Assembly: GCA_900549995.1 (NCBI GenBank)
Contig: URQQ01000008.1
Location: forward strand, 1-64,000
Source of the DNA: an uncultured Lachnospiraceae bacterium
Lineage (GTDB): Bacteria > Bacillota > Clostridia > Lachnospirales > Lachnospiraceae
Direction: 5' to 3'
DNA: 64,000 nucleotides
A program made the translations under genes and the position numbers. Numbering within the stretch: position 1 is the stretch's first letter; every line of letters begins with the position of its first letter. The notes under the pieces were generated by a model. That model was not told where the DNA came from. It saw only the letters and a program-made list of their open reading frames with translations, and searched no databases. Positions 37,088 to 44,983 of the stretch are shown piece by piece.

Positions 37088-37116
37088 TAAAAAACGGCAG
37101 TTGCATGCCGTTTTTT
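37088..37116. terminator. Intrinsic terminator, bidirectional
   Basis: AAAAACGGCA (37090-37099) pairs with TGCCGTTTTT (37106-37115) around GTTGCA. Confidence 0.75.
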
Positions 37117-37120
37117 ACCG

Positions 37121-37170
37121 TCAAAATCCGGCTTCGGCACGAAAGGCACGGCGGTCTCTACATACGGTGG
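37121..37170 (-). other. Possible vestige of an rlmD 3' end
   Basis: On the minus strand this reads PPYVETAVPFVPKPDF. The PYVETAV core resembles the TPHVETVV end of RlmD proteins, and the codons differ from the copy at 39271-39318 mostly at third positions. It is GC-richer than the surrounding island. It could instead be a dispersed intergenic repeat, so the call is tentative. Confidence 0.25.
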
Positions 37171-37294
37171 GCCGGAGGTTTTATATTACATGGCGGAAGG
37201 ATTTTCTTACCCCATTGACCTAATTCAAATCCCTATATTTTAGCTCCGAAATAGTACATACATTTTAAAACTTATCATTACCTTCTCAAAACCT

Positions 37295-39142
37295 CTAGTT
37301 TATTTTAAGTATCCTCACCCGATTATCACAAGCTTGTTTTGTGCGCATCAGCATTTGTGCTATATCCTGATGTGTTTTCTTTTTATGGAACTTTATCAAA
37401 ATATCGTCTTCTTCCTTCGTCCAACGTGTAAAGTGTTTTTTCTTTTTAACCTGTATTCTACTGGCACGGTGTTGACAAGCACTGACAGTACGCCCAATTT
37501 GATCAGCAACCCACTGGGCACCTTTTTCCTCATAATGCACTTTTAATAAATTATCTTCAACTTCACTCCAGGCACAACGATGATGATAGCAGTTTGGACT
37601 TCTCCGTTTCAATTTTAACTTACGAGCTTTGTTCACACACGCACTACAAGTCCTTCCTAAGCGATTTGCAATCCACCCGACATCTTTATATGGATAATTT
37701 TCCTCTAAAAATGTACACTCATCTTTTGTCCATCTAAAACTGTAAAATGCACCTTTGGTTTGCAATTTAGATAAGTTCTTAACATACTCATGTTGGACTA
37801 TCGTAGTACTCGCATACTCCTCTTCTCCATAATATTCTTCCTTTGATAAAAAAGGATTAAAAGAGATAAGATACTTTTCAACATATGCGATAAAGTTCGA
37901 CAGTATTTCATTAATTTGTTCTCCTTGATTATAACGAATCCGCAACAACGGAATACAAAATTCTTGACAAAATTTATTTTTAATTTCATCCCGCAGTCTT
38001 AGATTCTGCAACGCAGACTCATCCCTATGTTCCTGAGATTTAGAAAAACATACTGGCCTAAAATGTTGCAGACCGTCAAATTCTATTAATCCCGTAGGCT
38101 TGCCTGGGAAATCCTGTTCCGGCAAGAAGATGGCAAAATCAAACCGCAATTTATTTTTATATTTGCAATTTTCAAAGGTAACTTCCTCCTGATATTGAAT
38201 TCCTTTGTTGTCCAGAAATTTTTTTATTGCTAGAACACCCATAGATTCTGTTTGCTTATAAGTAATACCAAGACGACCTGCACAATTCATACAAGCGCTT
38301 GCACTTCTCCCATCAAAGCGCTCAGCCACTTTAGCTCCTTCTAACGGATAATACTGCCGAAGGATGTCTATTTCCTCCTCCGACCATTTTAATGTATTTT
38401 CAAAGACAATACCAAGCTGACTGGCCCGGCTAACACAGGCACTGCGAGTACGATTTAAAAGTACTGAAGTACCTGAAGCTCCAACCCTTGGATAGTATTC
38501 TCTTATAATATTCTCTTCCTCTTTCGTCCATGAATTATCATAAGTCAATCCCATTGTAGCTGCATGGCTTCGGCAAGCAGACTCTGATTTACCAATAAGT
38601 TTTGCCACTGTAATTACCCCTTCTCTAGGGTAATACTCCGTTAGTAACTGCTCATCTTTCTTACTCCATTTTAACTGATCAACATACTGTATGCCGAGAC
38701 TTGCTGCCTTTGCCTGACAAGTGTTGGGCGAACGCTTCAAATAAGAAGCAACACCCACCGCACCTACCACAGGATAATATTTCTTCAGATAATCCGTTTG
38801 TGTTTTTGTCCAATGGTAATCCCGCTTGATACCCAATTTCCCTGCCCGGGCAATACAACAACTTTTGGAGCGCCCCAGTTGTTGGGCTACCCAGCCAGCA
38901 CCTTTGTTCGCATAGTTTTGAACTAGAATCTGCTCCTCTTCCAAAGACCAGCCAAAAACCCGGGTTAAGTTTAAGCGATATGCTCGATTTCGACATGCCG
39001 CCGGAACACGGTGTAATAATTCAGCTACAGCTTTAGAACCAAGAGTATGATAGTTTTCTATTAAGAAATGATCCTCTTTTTGGCTCCAATTTTTATCAGA
39101 ATTATGTGCTTTCCTTGACGTTTTTCTGATGTAATTACTCAT
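37295..39142 (-). CDS. Nine-repeat Myb/SANT-like DNA-binding protein with central nuclease-like domain
   Basis: A 615-residue protein I cannot assign to a named family. Six helix-turn-helix repeats begin at W19, W65, W111, W159, W205 and W253 (period 46-48) and three more at W471, W525 and W574. Each has the pattern W-(S/T)-x-x-E..L..YY/NY..GA..VA..L-(G/N)RS-x-x-AC-x-x-R-A-x-x-LGI, like Myb/SANT modules. Between them (about 298-425) lies a fold with D335 in LRFDFAIF, E354 and D356 in LIEFDGLQHF, and K388/K390, which is the order seen in Vsr/PD-(D/E)XK-like endonucleases. It is probably a site-specific DNA cutter or homing-type nuclease. Residues just after the conserved Cys vary between repeats, as expected of recognition positions. 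ATG 39142 is the natural start. It sits in a decayed mobile region between rlmD end fragments. Confidence 0.75.
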   Translation of the reverse strand: MSNYIRKTSRKAHNSDKNWSQKEDHFLIENYHTLGSKAVAELLHRVPAACRNRAYRLNLTRVFGWSLEEEQILVQNYANKGAGWVAQQLGRSKSCCIARAGKLGIKRDYHWTKTQTDYLKKYYPVVGAVGVASYLKRSPNTCQAKAASLGIQYVDQLKWSKKDEQLLTEYYPREGVITVAKLIGKSESACRSHAATMGLTYDNSWTKEEENIIREYYPRVGASGTSVLLNRTRSACVSRASQLGIVFENTLKWSEEEIDILRQYYPLEGAKVAERFDGRSASACMNCAGRLGITYKQTESMGVLAIKKFLDNKGIQYQEEVTFENCKYKNKLRFDFAIFLPEQDFPGKPTGLIEFDGLQHFRPVCFSKSQEHRDESALQNLRLRDEIKNKFCQEFCIPLLRIRYNQGEQINEILSNFIAYVEKYLISFNPFLSKEEYYGEEEYASTTIVQHEYVKNLSKLQTKGAFYSFRWTKDECTFLEENYPYKDVGWIANRLGRTCSACVNKARKLKLKRRSPNCYHHRCAWSEVEDNLLKVHYEEKGAQWVADQIGRTVSACQHRASRIQVKKKKHFTRWTKEEDDILIKFHKKKTHQDIAQMLMRTKQACDNRVRILKIN

Positions 39143-39270
39143 ATTATCAATACCACTTTCTACGCTTTAACTGAAACATTCATTTTCCTTACTCCACCAC
39201 AGTAACCAGAAACATATTTTACCCTAACCGATCACAAAAGTACCCCTTCATATAATGGAAACCCTTTGAT

Positions 39271-39318
39271 TTACAGGTCTTTTCTCTCCAGCAACACCAC
39301 TGTTTCCACATGCGGTGT
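39271..39318 (-). pseudogene. Detached 3' end of an rlmD gene
   Basis: The minus strand reads TPHVETVVLLERKDL followed by TAA, which matches the C-terminus of RlmD (TTHVETVMLLTRKV in the intact gene at 42552). Homology stops abruptly upstream of this point, where an in-frame TAA occurs. This is what an element integrated at the 3' end of rlmD leaves behind. Confidence 0.6.
39302..39312. repeat. att-like core repeat, left copy
   Basis: GTTTCCACATG (11 bp) is identical to 42580-42590 inside the 3' end of the intact rlmD gene, in the same orientation and at the same codon position. The two copies bound about 3.3 kb of AT-rich DNA. Confidence 0.55.
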
Positions 39319-39416
39319 AAGTTATTTCTTATACCACATAGCAAAAGTTCGACTCGCTCTACTAATCTAGTAAAATGAGAATTACCATCCTCGGTATGCA
39401 ACGTCTGTTGCACTAT

Positions 39417-39590
39417 TTATTCTGTCTCCTCAACAGATGGCAATCTACTCTGTAAGTCTTCCAGAAGCTCTTTCGTGATCTGTTCCTGCCAGTCTGCCAT
39501 GCCAATAGACTCTTGATAGTCGGTCAGTGAATATTCCACTACTGTTTTGCTCTTTCTTTTTACATTTCTGAGACTCAATAACAGCATCTT
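39417..39590 (-). pseudogene. C-terminal fragment of a DUF1016 (YhcG-like) nuclease gene
   Basis: The minus strand reads RKSKTVVEYSLTDYQESIGMADWQEQ and ends LLEDLQSRLPSVEETE (quoted in part: SKTVVEYSL, QSRLPSVEE), the end of DUF1016 proteins. Just upstream, in another frame, LEDAVIESQ resembles an earlier part of that domain, so an internal deletion has removed most of the gene. No complete ORF remains. Confidence 0.5.
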
Positions 39591-39604
39591 CTAACTTAAA
39601 TGTT

Positions 39605-40699
39605 TTATGATTTTCTGGTTAGTAATTTAAGTAATTGGCCCAAGTTAATCTTAAAAACTTTGCAGTCAAGTCCACCAACCGTTACTACGCCGTTTAAAAA
39701 TTCAAAATCTTTACTATCTCTTTTTACATCACTTTCTATCCTTTTAATCTCATTCTTCATTAGCTCAATAGTTATTTGTTTTTGTTCAATTGTTGCATGT
39801 GCCAACATTAGTTGACTCTTTAAATGGCAAATATTAGATTTAAGCTGCATATAAGCTATGTTATGATAATCATCATATTCGTCAATTTCTTTATTATCAG
39901 TAAGATTTAAATATAACATTAGACAATCCGCTATATTTTTCAAAACTACTTGTTTATTATCTGGTATGATTTCAAATAGTAATTTATTCACTTCCTCATA
40001 TAAGTTTGCATGAGTATCCATTCCAATATCCGCTAAAAATTGTACGAAATATTCAAGATATTGTTTGCAAGGTATCTTAAACTCTTTTGGAATTGAAAAT
40101 TCAAAAAATAAAGAACTACCTTTATCGAATATTGTTTTCTCCACTTCATCATAATATTGACTTAATAGGCAAAATATCCGTTCCTCTTCTTCTCTTATTG
40201 TTTGTTCTACAGATTCAATTTGGATAGAGAAATCTAATGTATCTATTGCTCCATCATTTTCATTAGTAGAATAATCATCACCATAATATATAGTCATATT
40301 AATTTTATTATCAGAATCTATTATTAATTTTAACAAATCAATAAACTCTCGGAGTGTATACGACTTATCCCATTCTTCATAATCCACCCTTCCTGTAAAG
40401 AGAATGGTTGAATCGGAGATTGATATTGGAGTTCCTTCGATATAAGTTTTTGTATCTTTTAACTTTAACAACTTATTAATATCTTTACCACCTGCGTCTA
40501 TCAGTATTTCCTTTTTAAAGTTATTACTACCTATTAATTCAGAAACAGATAAGTCTCTAATTCTCTCAGAAAAAACCTCATCTGAAATCTGATAACTTTC
40601 TTTATCATTATCTCTTTCATAGTATGATTTGTCGATCGTCTCGTTGTCAAATACTACATTTCCTCCAATGCCATTTTGGTACATTATATATCCAATCAT
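39605..40699 (-). CDS. Uncharacterised 364-residue island protein
   Basis: I do not recognise this protein. It is strongly acidic and AT-rich in codon use, unlike the flanking core genes. The first ~150 residues are beta-rich (GYIMYQNGIGGNVVF, STILFTGRVDYEEWD, KINMTIYYGDDYS). The middle is helical, and residues about 290-330 (QLMLAHATIEQKQITIELMKNEIKRIESD, quoted in part) form a likely coiled coil. A short glycine-containing tail VTVGGLDCKVFKINLGQLL follows. No signal peptide or membrane helix is present. A good GAGGTGAG precedes ATG 40699. Lying between two decayed DUF1016 genes in an apparent integrated element, it may be a defence or element-maintenance protein, but nothing in its sequence proves this. 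Confidence 0.65.
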   Translation of the reverse strand: MIGYIMYQNGIGGNVVFDNETIDKSYYERDNDKESYQISDEVFSERIRDLSVSELIGSNNFKKEILIDAGGKDINKLLKLKDTKTYIEGTPISISDSTILFTGRVDYEEWDKSYTLREFIDLLKLIIDSDNKINMTIYYGDDYSTNENDGAIDTLDFSIQIESVEQTIREEEERIFCLLSQYYDEVEKTIFDKGSSLFFEFSIPKEFKIPCKQYLEYFVQFLADIGMDTHANLYEEVNKLLFEIIPDNKQVVLKNIADCLMLYLNLTDNKEIDEYDDYHNIAYMQLKSNICHLKSQLMLAHATIEQKQITIELMKNEIKRIESDVKRDSKDFEFLNGVVTVGGLDCKVFKINLGQLLKLLTRKS

Positions 40700-40813
40700 T
40701 TTCTCACCTCATTAATTCACCAAAATCCAATCCGCTCTCTAAAATCTATCACTAAATTCAATTATTTCACAAAAGTAATTCATCTTTAAAAAGTACGCCC
40801 AATATATTTTTTC

Positions 40814-41839
40814 CTATCCCTCAATTTCTTCCAACCTCCGGACAATTTCTTCTGGTCCCGGCAATAGCTTTTTCATTTCCTCCGGTAATTCATTACTGAT
40901 TTTGTAAGTCGCCACTCCCATAAGGTGCTGTTGCACTCTTTAATGCATATTCTACAACTGTCCTATTTTTACTACGGCATATAATGATGCCAATAGATAA
41001 GTTTTCCTCCGGTAGTTTTTCCTGTTCATCCAACGCTGTTAAATAGAACTGCAGTTGTCCTACATCAGCAGGATCAAACTTACCTATTTTCAATTCAATC
41101 GCAACCATACTTCTGAGTTTCCGATGGTACAGCAACAAGTATATAAAAAACTCATCGCCATTTACTACGATTTTGTATTGATTCCCTAAAAAAGCAAACA
41201 CTCCACCCATCTTTGATAAAAACTTTTGACTGTGATAAATAAGTGCCCGCTCCAATTCACGCTCACTATGTTCTGGCGCCAGTTCCATAAAATCAAACAT
41301 ATACTCATCCTTAACAGCCAACTCTGCTTGTCGTTTATACTCTACTGGAAGCTGCGTGTCGAAATTAGCCTGATTTAAAAGAAATTTCTCAAATGTCTTT
41401 ATTGAAATATTATGTATTAAAACATCTTTCGACCAGCCATACTTACGAGTCATTTTCAAATAAAATTCTTTTTCCTGACTATCCTTGCATTTTTCTAAAA
41501 TCAAATATATTTTTGTCCAATTTATTTCTGCCACTACTGGTGGCACATCTACATTTTCTTCAAATGTGACAAAGAAATTCCTCATACGCCATAAGTTTCT
41601 TGCCGAGAAACCAGTTCTTCCTGAAAATGCTTCCCGCAATTCTAAAGCCAAATCTTCAACTATAGATTTCCCCCAACCATATCGTTTTGTCTCTCACAAA
41701 TTTCTTTACCAATATCCTAATATAACTGAATCAGATTTTTATTTACTAACTTCAACGATTCATATTGTGCATTCTGAATTTTTTGAATAATACTGTTTAC
41801 AAAATTTTTATATTCCAACGTATGGATTATGTCATTCAT
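40814..41839 (-). pseudogene. Disrupted DUF1016 (YhcG/PDDEXK) nuclease gene
   Basis: The full gene can be rebuilt by eye. It starts at ATG 41839 (AAAGGG five bases upstream), encoding MNDIIHTLEYKNFVNSIIQK. A TAG replaces a conserved Trp (LY*DIGKEICERQ, near 41721), a one-base loss shifts the frame near 41690, and one extra T near 40921 shifts it again before the natural end PMGVATYKISNELPEEMKKL at 40814. The middle (41651-40893) stays open and contains GFSARNLWRMRNFF, the DUF1016 signature and the nuclease core FAFLGNQYKI / YLLLYHRKLRSMVAIELKIG. Such proteins are predicted nucleases found with restriction or mobile loci. Three lesions indicate decay. Confidence 0.8.
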
Positions 41840-41852
41840 AACGTCCCTTTCT

Positions 41853-41879
41853 AATTCTGCCACCAACAGTGGCAGAATT
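41853..41879. promoter_or_regulatory. Perfect 11-bp-stem hairpin between two island genes
   Basis: AATTCTGCCAC and GTGGCAGAATT enclose a five-base loop, immediately before the DUF1016 ribosome binding site and after the 89-residue gene. The inner TGCCAC-N5-GTGGCA also occurs at 41529-41545. It may be an operator or a translation-control hairpin. Confidence 0.4.
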
Positions 41880-41887
41880 TAAACTAT

Positions 41888-42157
41888 CTATTCATCCCAC
41901 ATTTCTCGATAATACAAAATATAGTCGTGTACTAATCCTGGATGTTTTAAATATAGCCCTCTGCATACCCGTTTAAACAGAAATAACATTTCGTCAAATT
42001 GACAAAAATCCAACATTCCGTCCAAAATACATGCTATTTTCTGCTCATCTGTAATCTTTTCATCTAAAATATCATTTACTATATTTGTATATTGCAAAAC
42101 TGCCACATTAGACAGAGTCTCTAATTGCTCTGCCATCTTCATAATTTCTTTATCCAT
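41888..42157 (-). CDS. Uncharacterised 89-residue island protein
   Basis: A small acidic, all-helical protein (MDKEIMKMAEQLETLSNVAVL at the start, quoted in part) with EKITDEQKIACILDGMLDF and a C-terminal aromatic stretch GLVHDYILYYREMWDE. I do not recognise it. It lies 48 bases upstream of the disrupted DUF1016 gene on the same strand, so they formed an operon; a partner or antitoxin-like role is possible but has no direct support. A promoter with TTGAAC and TATAAT lies about 65 bases upstream. Confidence 0.6.
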   Translation of the reverse strand: MDKEIMKMAEQLETLSNVAVLQYTNIVNDILDEKITDEQKIACILDGMLDFCQFDEMLFLFKRVCRGLYLKHPGLVHDYILYYREMWDE

Positions 42158-42223
42158 TCATCCAATGATTCCTTTAGCTATTTTTAATCTATTATTACAG
42201 ATTTATCTTTGTTCATACGGTTC

Positions 42224-42253
42224 ATTATACTTCACTGCTTGTAACAAGTTCAA
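42224..42253 (-). promoter_or_regulatory. Promoter of the 89-residue gene operon
   Basis: On the minus strand TTGAAC (42253-42248), an 18-bp spacer and TATAAT (42229-42224). Confidence 0.6.
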
Positions 42254-42551
42254 ATTTTCATTAAGTTATATTTACTACATTTATGAGAACGCGTCTATAA
42301 TAGGAACCGCCTTAAGTCTAAAATAAATGCTTAATAGCAGTTCTACCGAATTGTATCTACTTTTGCCTGATTGTTTACCTATTGCCAAATAGTATAAAGT
42401 TATGCCAGATTGTATATATTATCTTGCGTTACCTTCATTCTTGAACTACCCGGCGTTATCCCCGTCCCCTATCTGCGGAAACTTATCCATCTCACCTTCT
42501 ATAAAAACACAACTCCATTTTCTTCAAATAATCCCGCAAACCCGCATAGAA
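42254..42551. other. Gene-free junction between island and rlmD
   Basis: About 300 bases with no ORF that I can support on either strand. Composition changes from AT-rich (left) to more balanced (right of about 42450), consistent with the boundary of acquired DNA. Confidence 0.5.
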
Positions 42552-43910
42552 TCAAACTTTCCGGGTGAGAAGCATGACGGTTTCCACATGGGTTGTATGA
42601 GCAAACATGTCCACCGCCTGCACCTTCTTCACCTCATACCCTCGTTCTCCCAGATACTTCACATCCCGTGCCAGTGTTGCCGAGTCGCAGCTGACATAGA
42701 CAATTCTATCCGGCTTCATCTCCACCATTGTATTAAGGACACTCTCCTCGCAGCCTTTCCGCGGGGGATCAACGACAATGACATCTGCATGAATCTGTTC
42801 TTTTTCATATTTCTCCGGCAGAACTTCCTCTGCCTTTCCTACATAGAAGCTGGCATTTTTGATACCGTTTATTTCTGCATTTCTCCGGGCATCCTCAATG
42901 GCCTGAGGTACTATTTCCACGCCGTAGACCTGCTTGGCTTTCTGAGCCAGGAAAAGTGAGATTGTTCCGATTCCGCAGTACAGATCCCAGACAGTCTCCT
43001 CTCCTTTCAGGTCCGCAAATTCCAGCGCAAGCCCATACAATACTTCTGTCTGCGCGGGATTTACCTGATAGAAAGAAAGCGGGGAAATTTGATATTTTAC
43101 ATCTCCGATATAATCTGTAATATACCCCTGACCCCAGAGGACTTTTACCTCTTTTCCCATAATAACATTTGTATTTTCTTTATTCATGCTGATCGTAATG
43201 CTCGTCATTCCCGGGATTTGACGTAAGTTATCCACCATCTCCTGAGATTTTGGAATTTTATCCCCATTTATCACGAGACAAACCATGATTTCCCCCGTTT
43301 TCCTTCCATAACGGATAAGGACATGCCGTACAAGTCCCTGAGTTGTCTCTTCATTATAAGCAGAAATGTGATACTTGTTCATGAAAGCAATGATCATCTT
43401 CAGTATTTTTTCATTTACTTCAGCGCCAATCACGCAGTCCATATTAGGTACAATCTGGTGCGTCCTTCCGGCATAGAATCCAGTGATTATATTACCTTCT
43501 TTGTCCGTACCAATCGGAAACTGTGCTTTGTTCCTGTAGTGATAAGGACTCTCCATCCCTTTGATCGGTTCCATCGAAAGGTCTTTCAGCCCTCCAATCC
43601 GTTCCAGATTCCCCCTCACTTTTGCCTGTTTAAATTCCAGCTGTTTTTCATATGAAAGCTGCTGAATCTGACACCCGCCGCACTGTCTTGCCACCTTGCA
43701 GACAGGCTCTGCCCGGTACGGAGACGGTGTAAGGATCTGCATCAGTCTTGCATAGCCATAATTTTTCTTAGCCTTCGTTACCTTCACTTCCACAGTATCT
43801 CCGATGACCGCATCTTTCACAAATAATGTGTAACCATCCGCTTTCCCGATACCTTCGCCATTCGTACCGATATCTTCTATTTTCACCGTTACCAGCTCGT
43901 TTTTTTTCAT
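42552..43910 (-). CDS. rlmD: 23S rRNA (uracil-C5)-methyltransferase RlmD/RumA family
   Basis: A 452-residue SAM-dependent enzyme. It has an N-terminal TRAM domain (about 1-60, ELVTVKIEDIGTNGEGIGK), a [4Fe-4S] cysteine set in CKVARQCGGCQIQQL, the SAM-binding VWDLYCGIGTISLFLA, DPPRKGCEESV and the catalytic Cys in VYVSCDSATLARD. Members methylate uracil in 23S rRNA (or tRNA in related enzymes). ATG 43910 with GGGAG is preferred over the ORF start 18 codons upstream. The last codons overlap an att-like 11-bp repeat shared with a detached rlmD end at 39302, so the present 3' end was probably supplied by an integrated element. Confidence 0.93.
   Translation of the reverse strand: MKKNELVTVKIEDIGTNGEGIGKADGYTLFVKDAVIGDTVEVKVTKAKKNYGYARLMQILTPSPYRAEPVCKVARQCGGCQIQQLSYEKQLEFKQAKVRGNLERIGGLKDLSMEPIKGMESPYHYRNKAQFPIGTDKEGNIITGFYAGRTHQIVPNMDCVIGAEVNEKILKMIIAFMNKYHISAYNEETTQGLVRHVLIRYGRKTGEIMVCLVINGDKIPKSQEMVDNLRQIPGMTSITISMNKENTNVIMGKEVKVLWGQGYITDYIGDVKYQISPLSFYQVNPAQTEVLYGLALEFADLKGEETVWDLYCGIGTISLFLAQKAKQVYGVEIVPQAIEDARRNAEINGIKNASFYVGKAEEVLPEKYEKEQIHADVIVVDPPRKGCEESVLNTMVEMKPDRIVYVSCDSATLARDVKYLGERGYEVKKVQAVDMFAHTTHVETVMLLTRKV
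42580..42590. repeat. att-like core repeat, right copy
   Basis: GTTTCCACATG within the last codons of rlmD (coding strand CATGTGGAAAC, encoding His-Val-Glu-Thr), identical to 39302-39312. 3' ends of rumA/rlmD genes are known insertion sites of integrative elements in Firmicutes. Confidence 0.55.
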
Positions 43911-44022
43911 CGACCAAATCTCCCAATCATTATTCTCTTTTACATATAAAAAGGACGGAAGCATTCTGGCACGGTGCTTCCTGCACCGTACTGGGCCTCC
44001 ATCCCATTTTTCCTTCTTAATA

Positions 44023-44970
44023 TTAATCCTGAAGGCTTGATTTTCTTAAATTCGATTCAAACAGCCTGTTGTATCCAAGCCAGTCAGAACTGTCTTTCTC
44101 TTTAAATATCTCTGTCAATGTCTGCATCTTGGCATCTGTAGAATCTGCAAAATTAAGTGCCAGTGCCTCAGCAAGTGCCGGTTTCTTCGGCGATCCATAT
44201 TCCAGTTCTCCGTGATGTGCCAGAATACAGTGCTTCAGCTCACTTCCAAGCTTCTCCGGGAATCCTGGAATAGTACGGATTCCATCATTTACCATCTCAA
44301 CGCCAATTACGATATGGCCAAGCAACTGTCCGTCATCTGTGTAATCATTTTCCGGAAATGAAGAAAGCTCTTTTGTCTTGCCAATATCATGAAAGAGTGC
44401 AGCCGCATATAACAGATCGCGGTTTAATATGCTGTAAGTTCCCACATAATATTCGCAGAGTTTTACGACACTGAGTGTATGTTCAAGGAGTCCCCCTGAA
44501 AATCCATGATGTACGCTTTTTGCTGCTGAATGAGCTTTAAATCTGCTGATAAACTGCTCATCATTTACAAAATAAAATTCCAGTAACTGATGCAGATAAG
44601 TGTTCTGCACTTTATTTACATAACTTAAAAGTTCCTCATACATGCAGTCTACACTTTTTTCACTTGTAGGCATATAATCCGCAGGGATGTACTCACCTTC
44701 CTGGGCTTTTCTGATCTGCTTGATATTAATCTGAAGATTGTTATTGTAATTAATCACATCTCCATATACTTCGATAAAATCCATTTCATCATAATCTGCG
44801 ATTCCGTTTGAATTGGGATCCCAGACTTTTCCGTCGAGAGTTCCTGTTTTATCCTGCAGAAGAAGGTTATCATATGGTTTCCCGTTCCTTGTCTCTGCAG
44901 ACCTTTTATTTTTACATAAATATATGTTTCTGATTGTTTCCCCTTCACACAGGGTATTAATATATCTCAT
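44023..44970 (-). CDS. yhaM: 3'-5' exoribonuclease YhaM family protein
   Basis: A 315-residue protein with an N-terminal OB-fold (about 10-100; NLLLQDKTGTLDGKVWD) and a C-terminal HD phosphohydrolase domain with HHGFSGGLLEHTLSV, LFHDIGKTKE and HCILAHHGELEYGSP. This combination is YhaM, a 3'-5' exonuclease acting on RNA and single-stranded DNA. ATG 44970 has GAGG six bases upstream; the longer ORF start is rejected. It starts 13 bases after the HtrA-like gene, so the two are one operon, perhaps with rlmD downstream. Confidence 0.92.
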   Translation of the reverse strand: MRYINTLCEGETIRNIYLCKNKRSAETRNGKPYDNLLLQDKTGTLDGKVWDPNSNGIADYDEMDFIEVYGDVINYNNNLQINIKQIRKAQEGEYIPADYMPTSEKSVDCMYEELLSYVNKVQNTYLHQLLEFYFVNDEQFISRFKAHSAAKSVHHGFSGGLLEHTLSVVKLCEYYVGTYSILNRDLLYAAALFHDIGKTKELSSFPENDYTDDGQLLGHIVIGVEMVNDGIRTIPGFPEKLGSELKHCILAHHGELEYGSPKKPALAEALALNFADSTDAKMQTLTEIFKEKDSSDWLGYNRLFESNLRKSSLQD

Positions 44971-44983
44971 TCTTTTCCTCTTT

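Noticed and set aside
37295..39142. TAL-effector-like protein
   Set aside because: Repeats are ~47-residue HTH modules with Trp and Cys signatures, not 34-residue TAL repeats; only the modular idea is shared.
39219..39413. 64-residue open frame in the island
   Set aside because: It reads the rlmD end fragment in the wrong frame; the homologous frame ends with TAA at 39271.
40893..41651. A 252-residue intact nuclease gene
   Set aside because: Its apparent start is a TTG inside the conserved domain and its end is a frameshift product; the true gene spans 40814-41839 and is broken.
41888..42157. Antitoxin of a toxin-antitoxin pair with DUF1016
   Set aside because: No DNA-binding or antitoxin motif is visible and DUF1016 is not an established toxin; position alone is insufficient.
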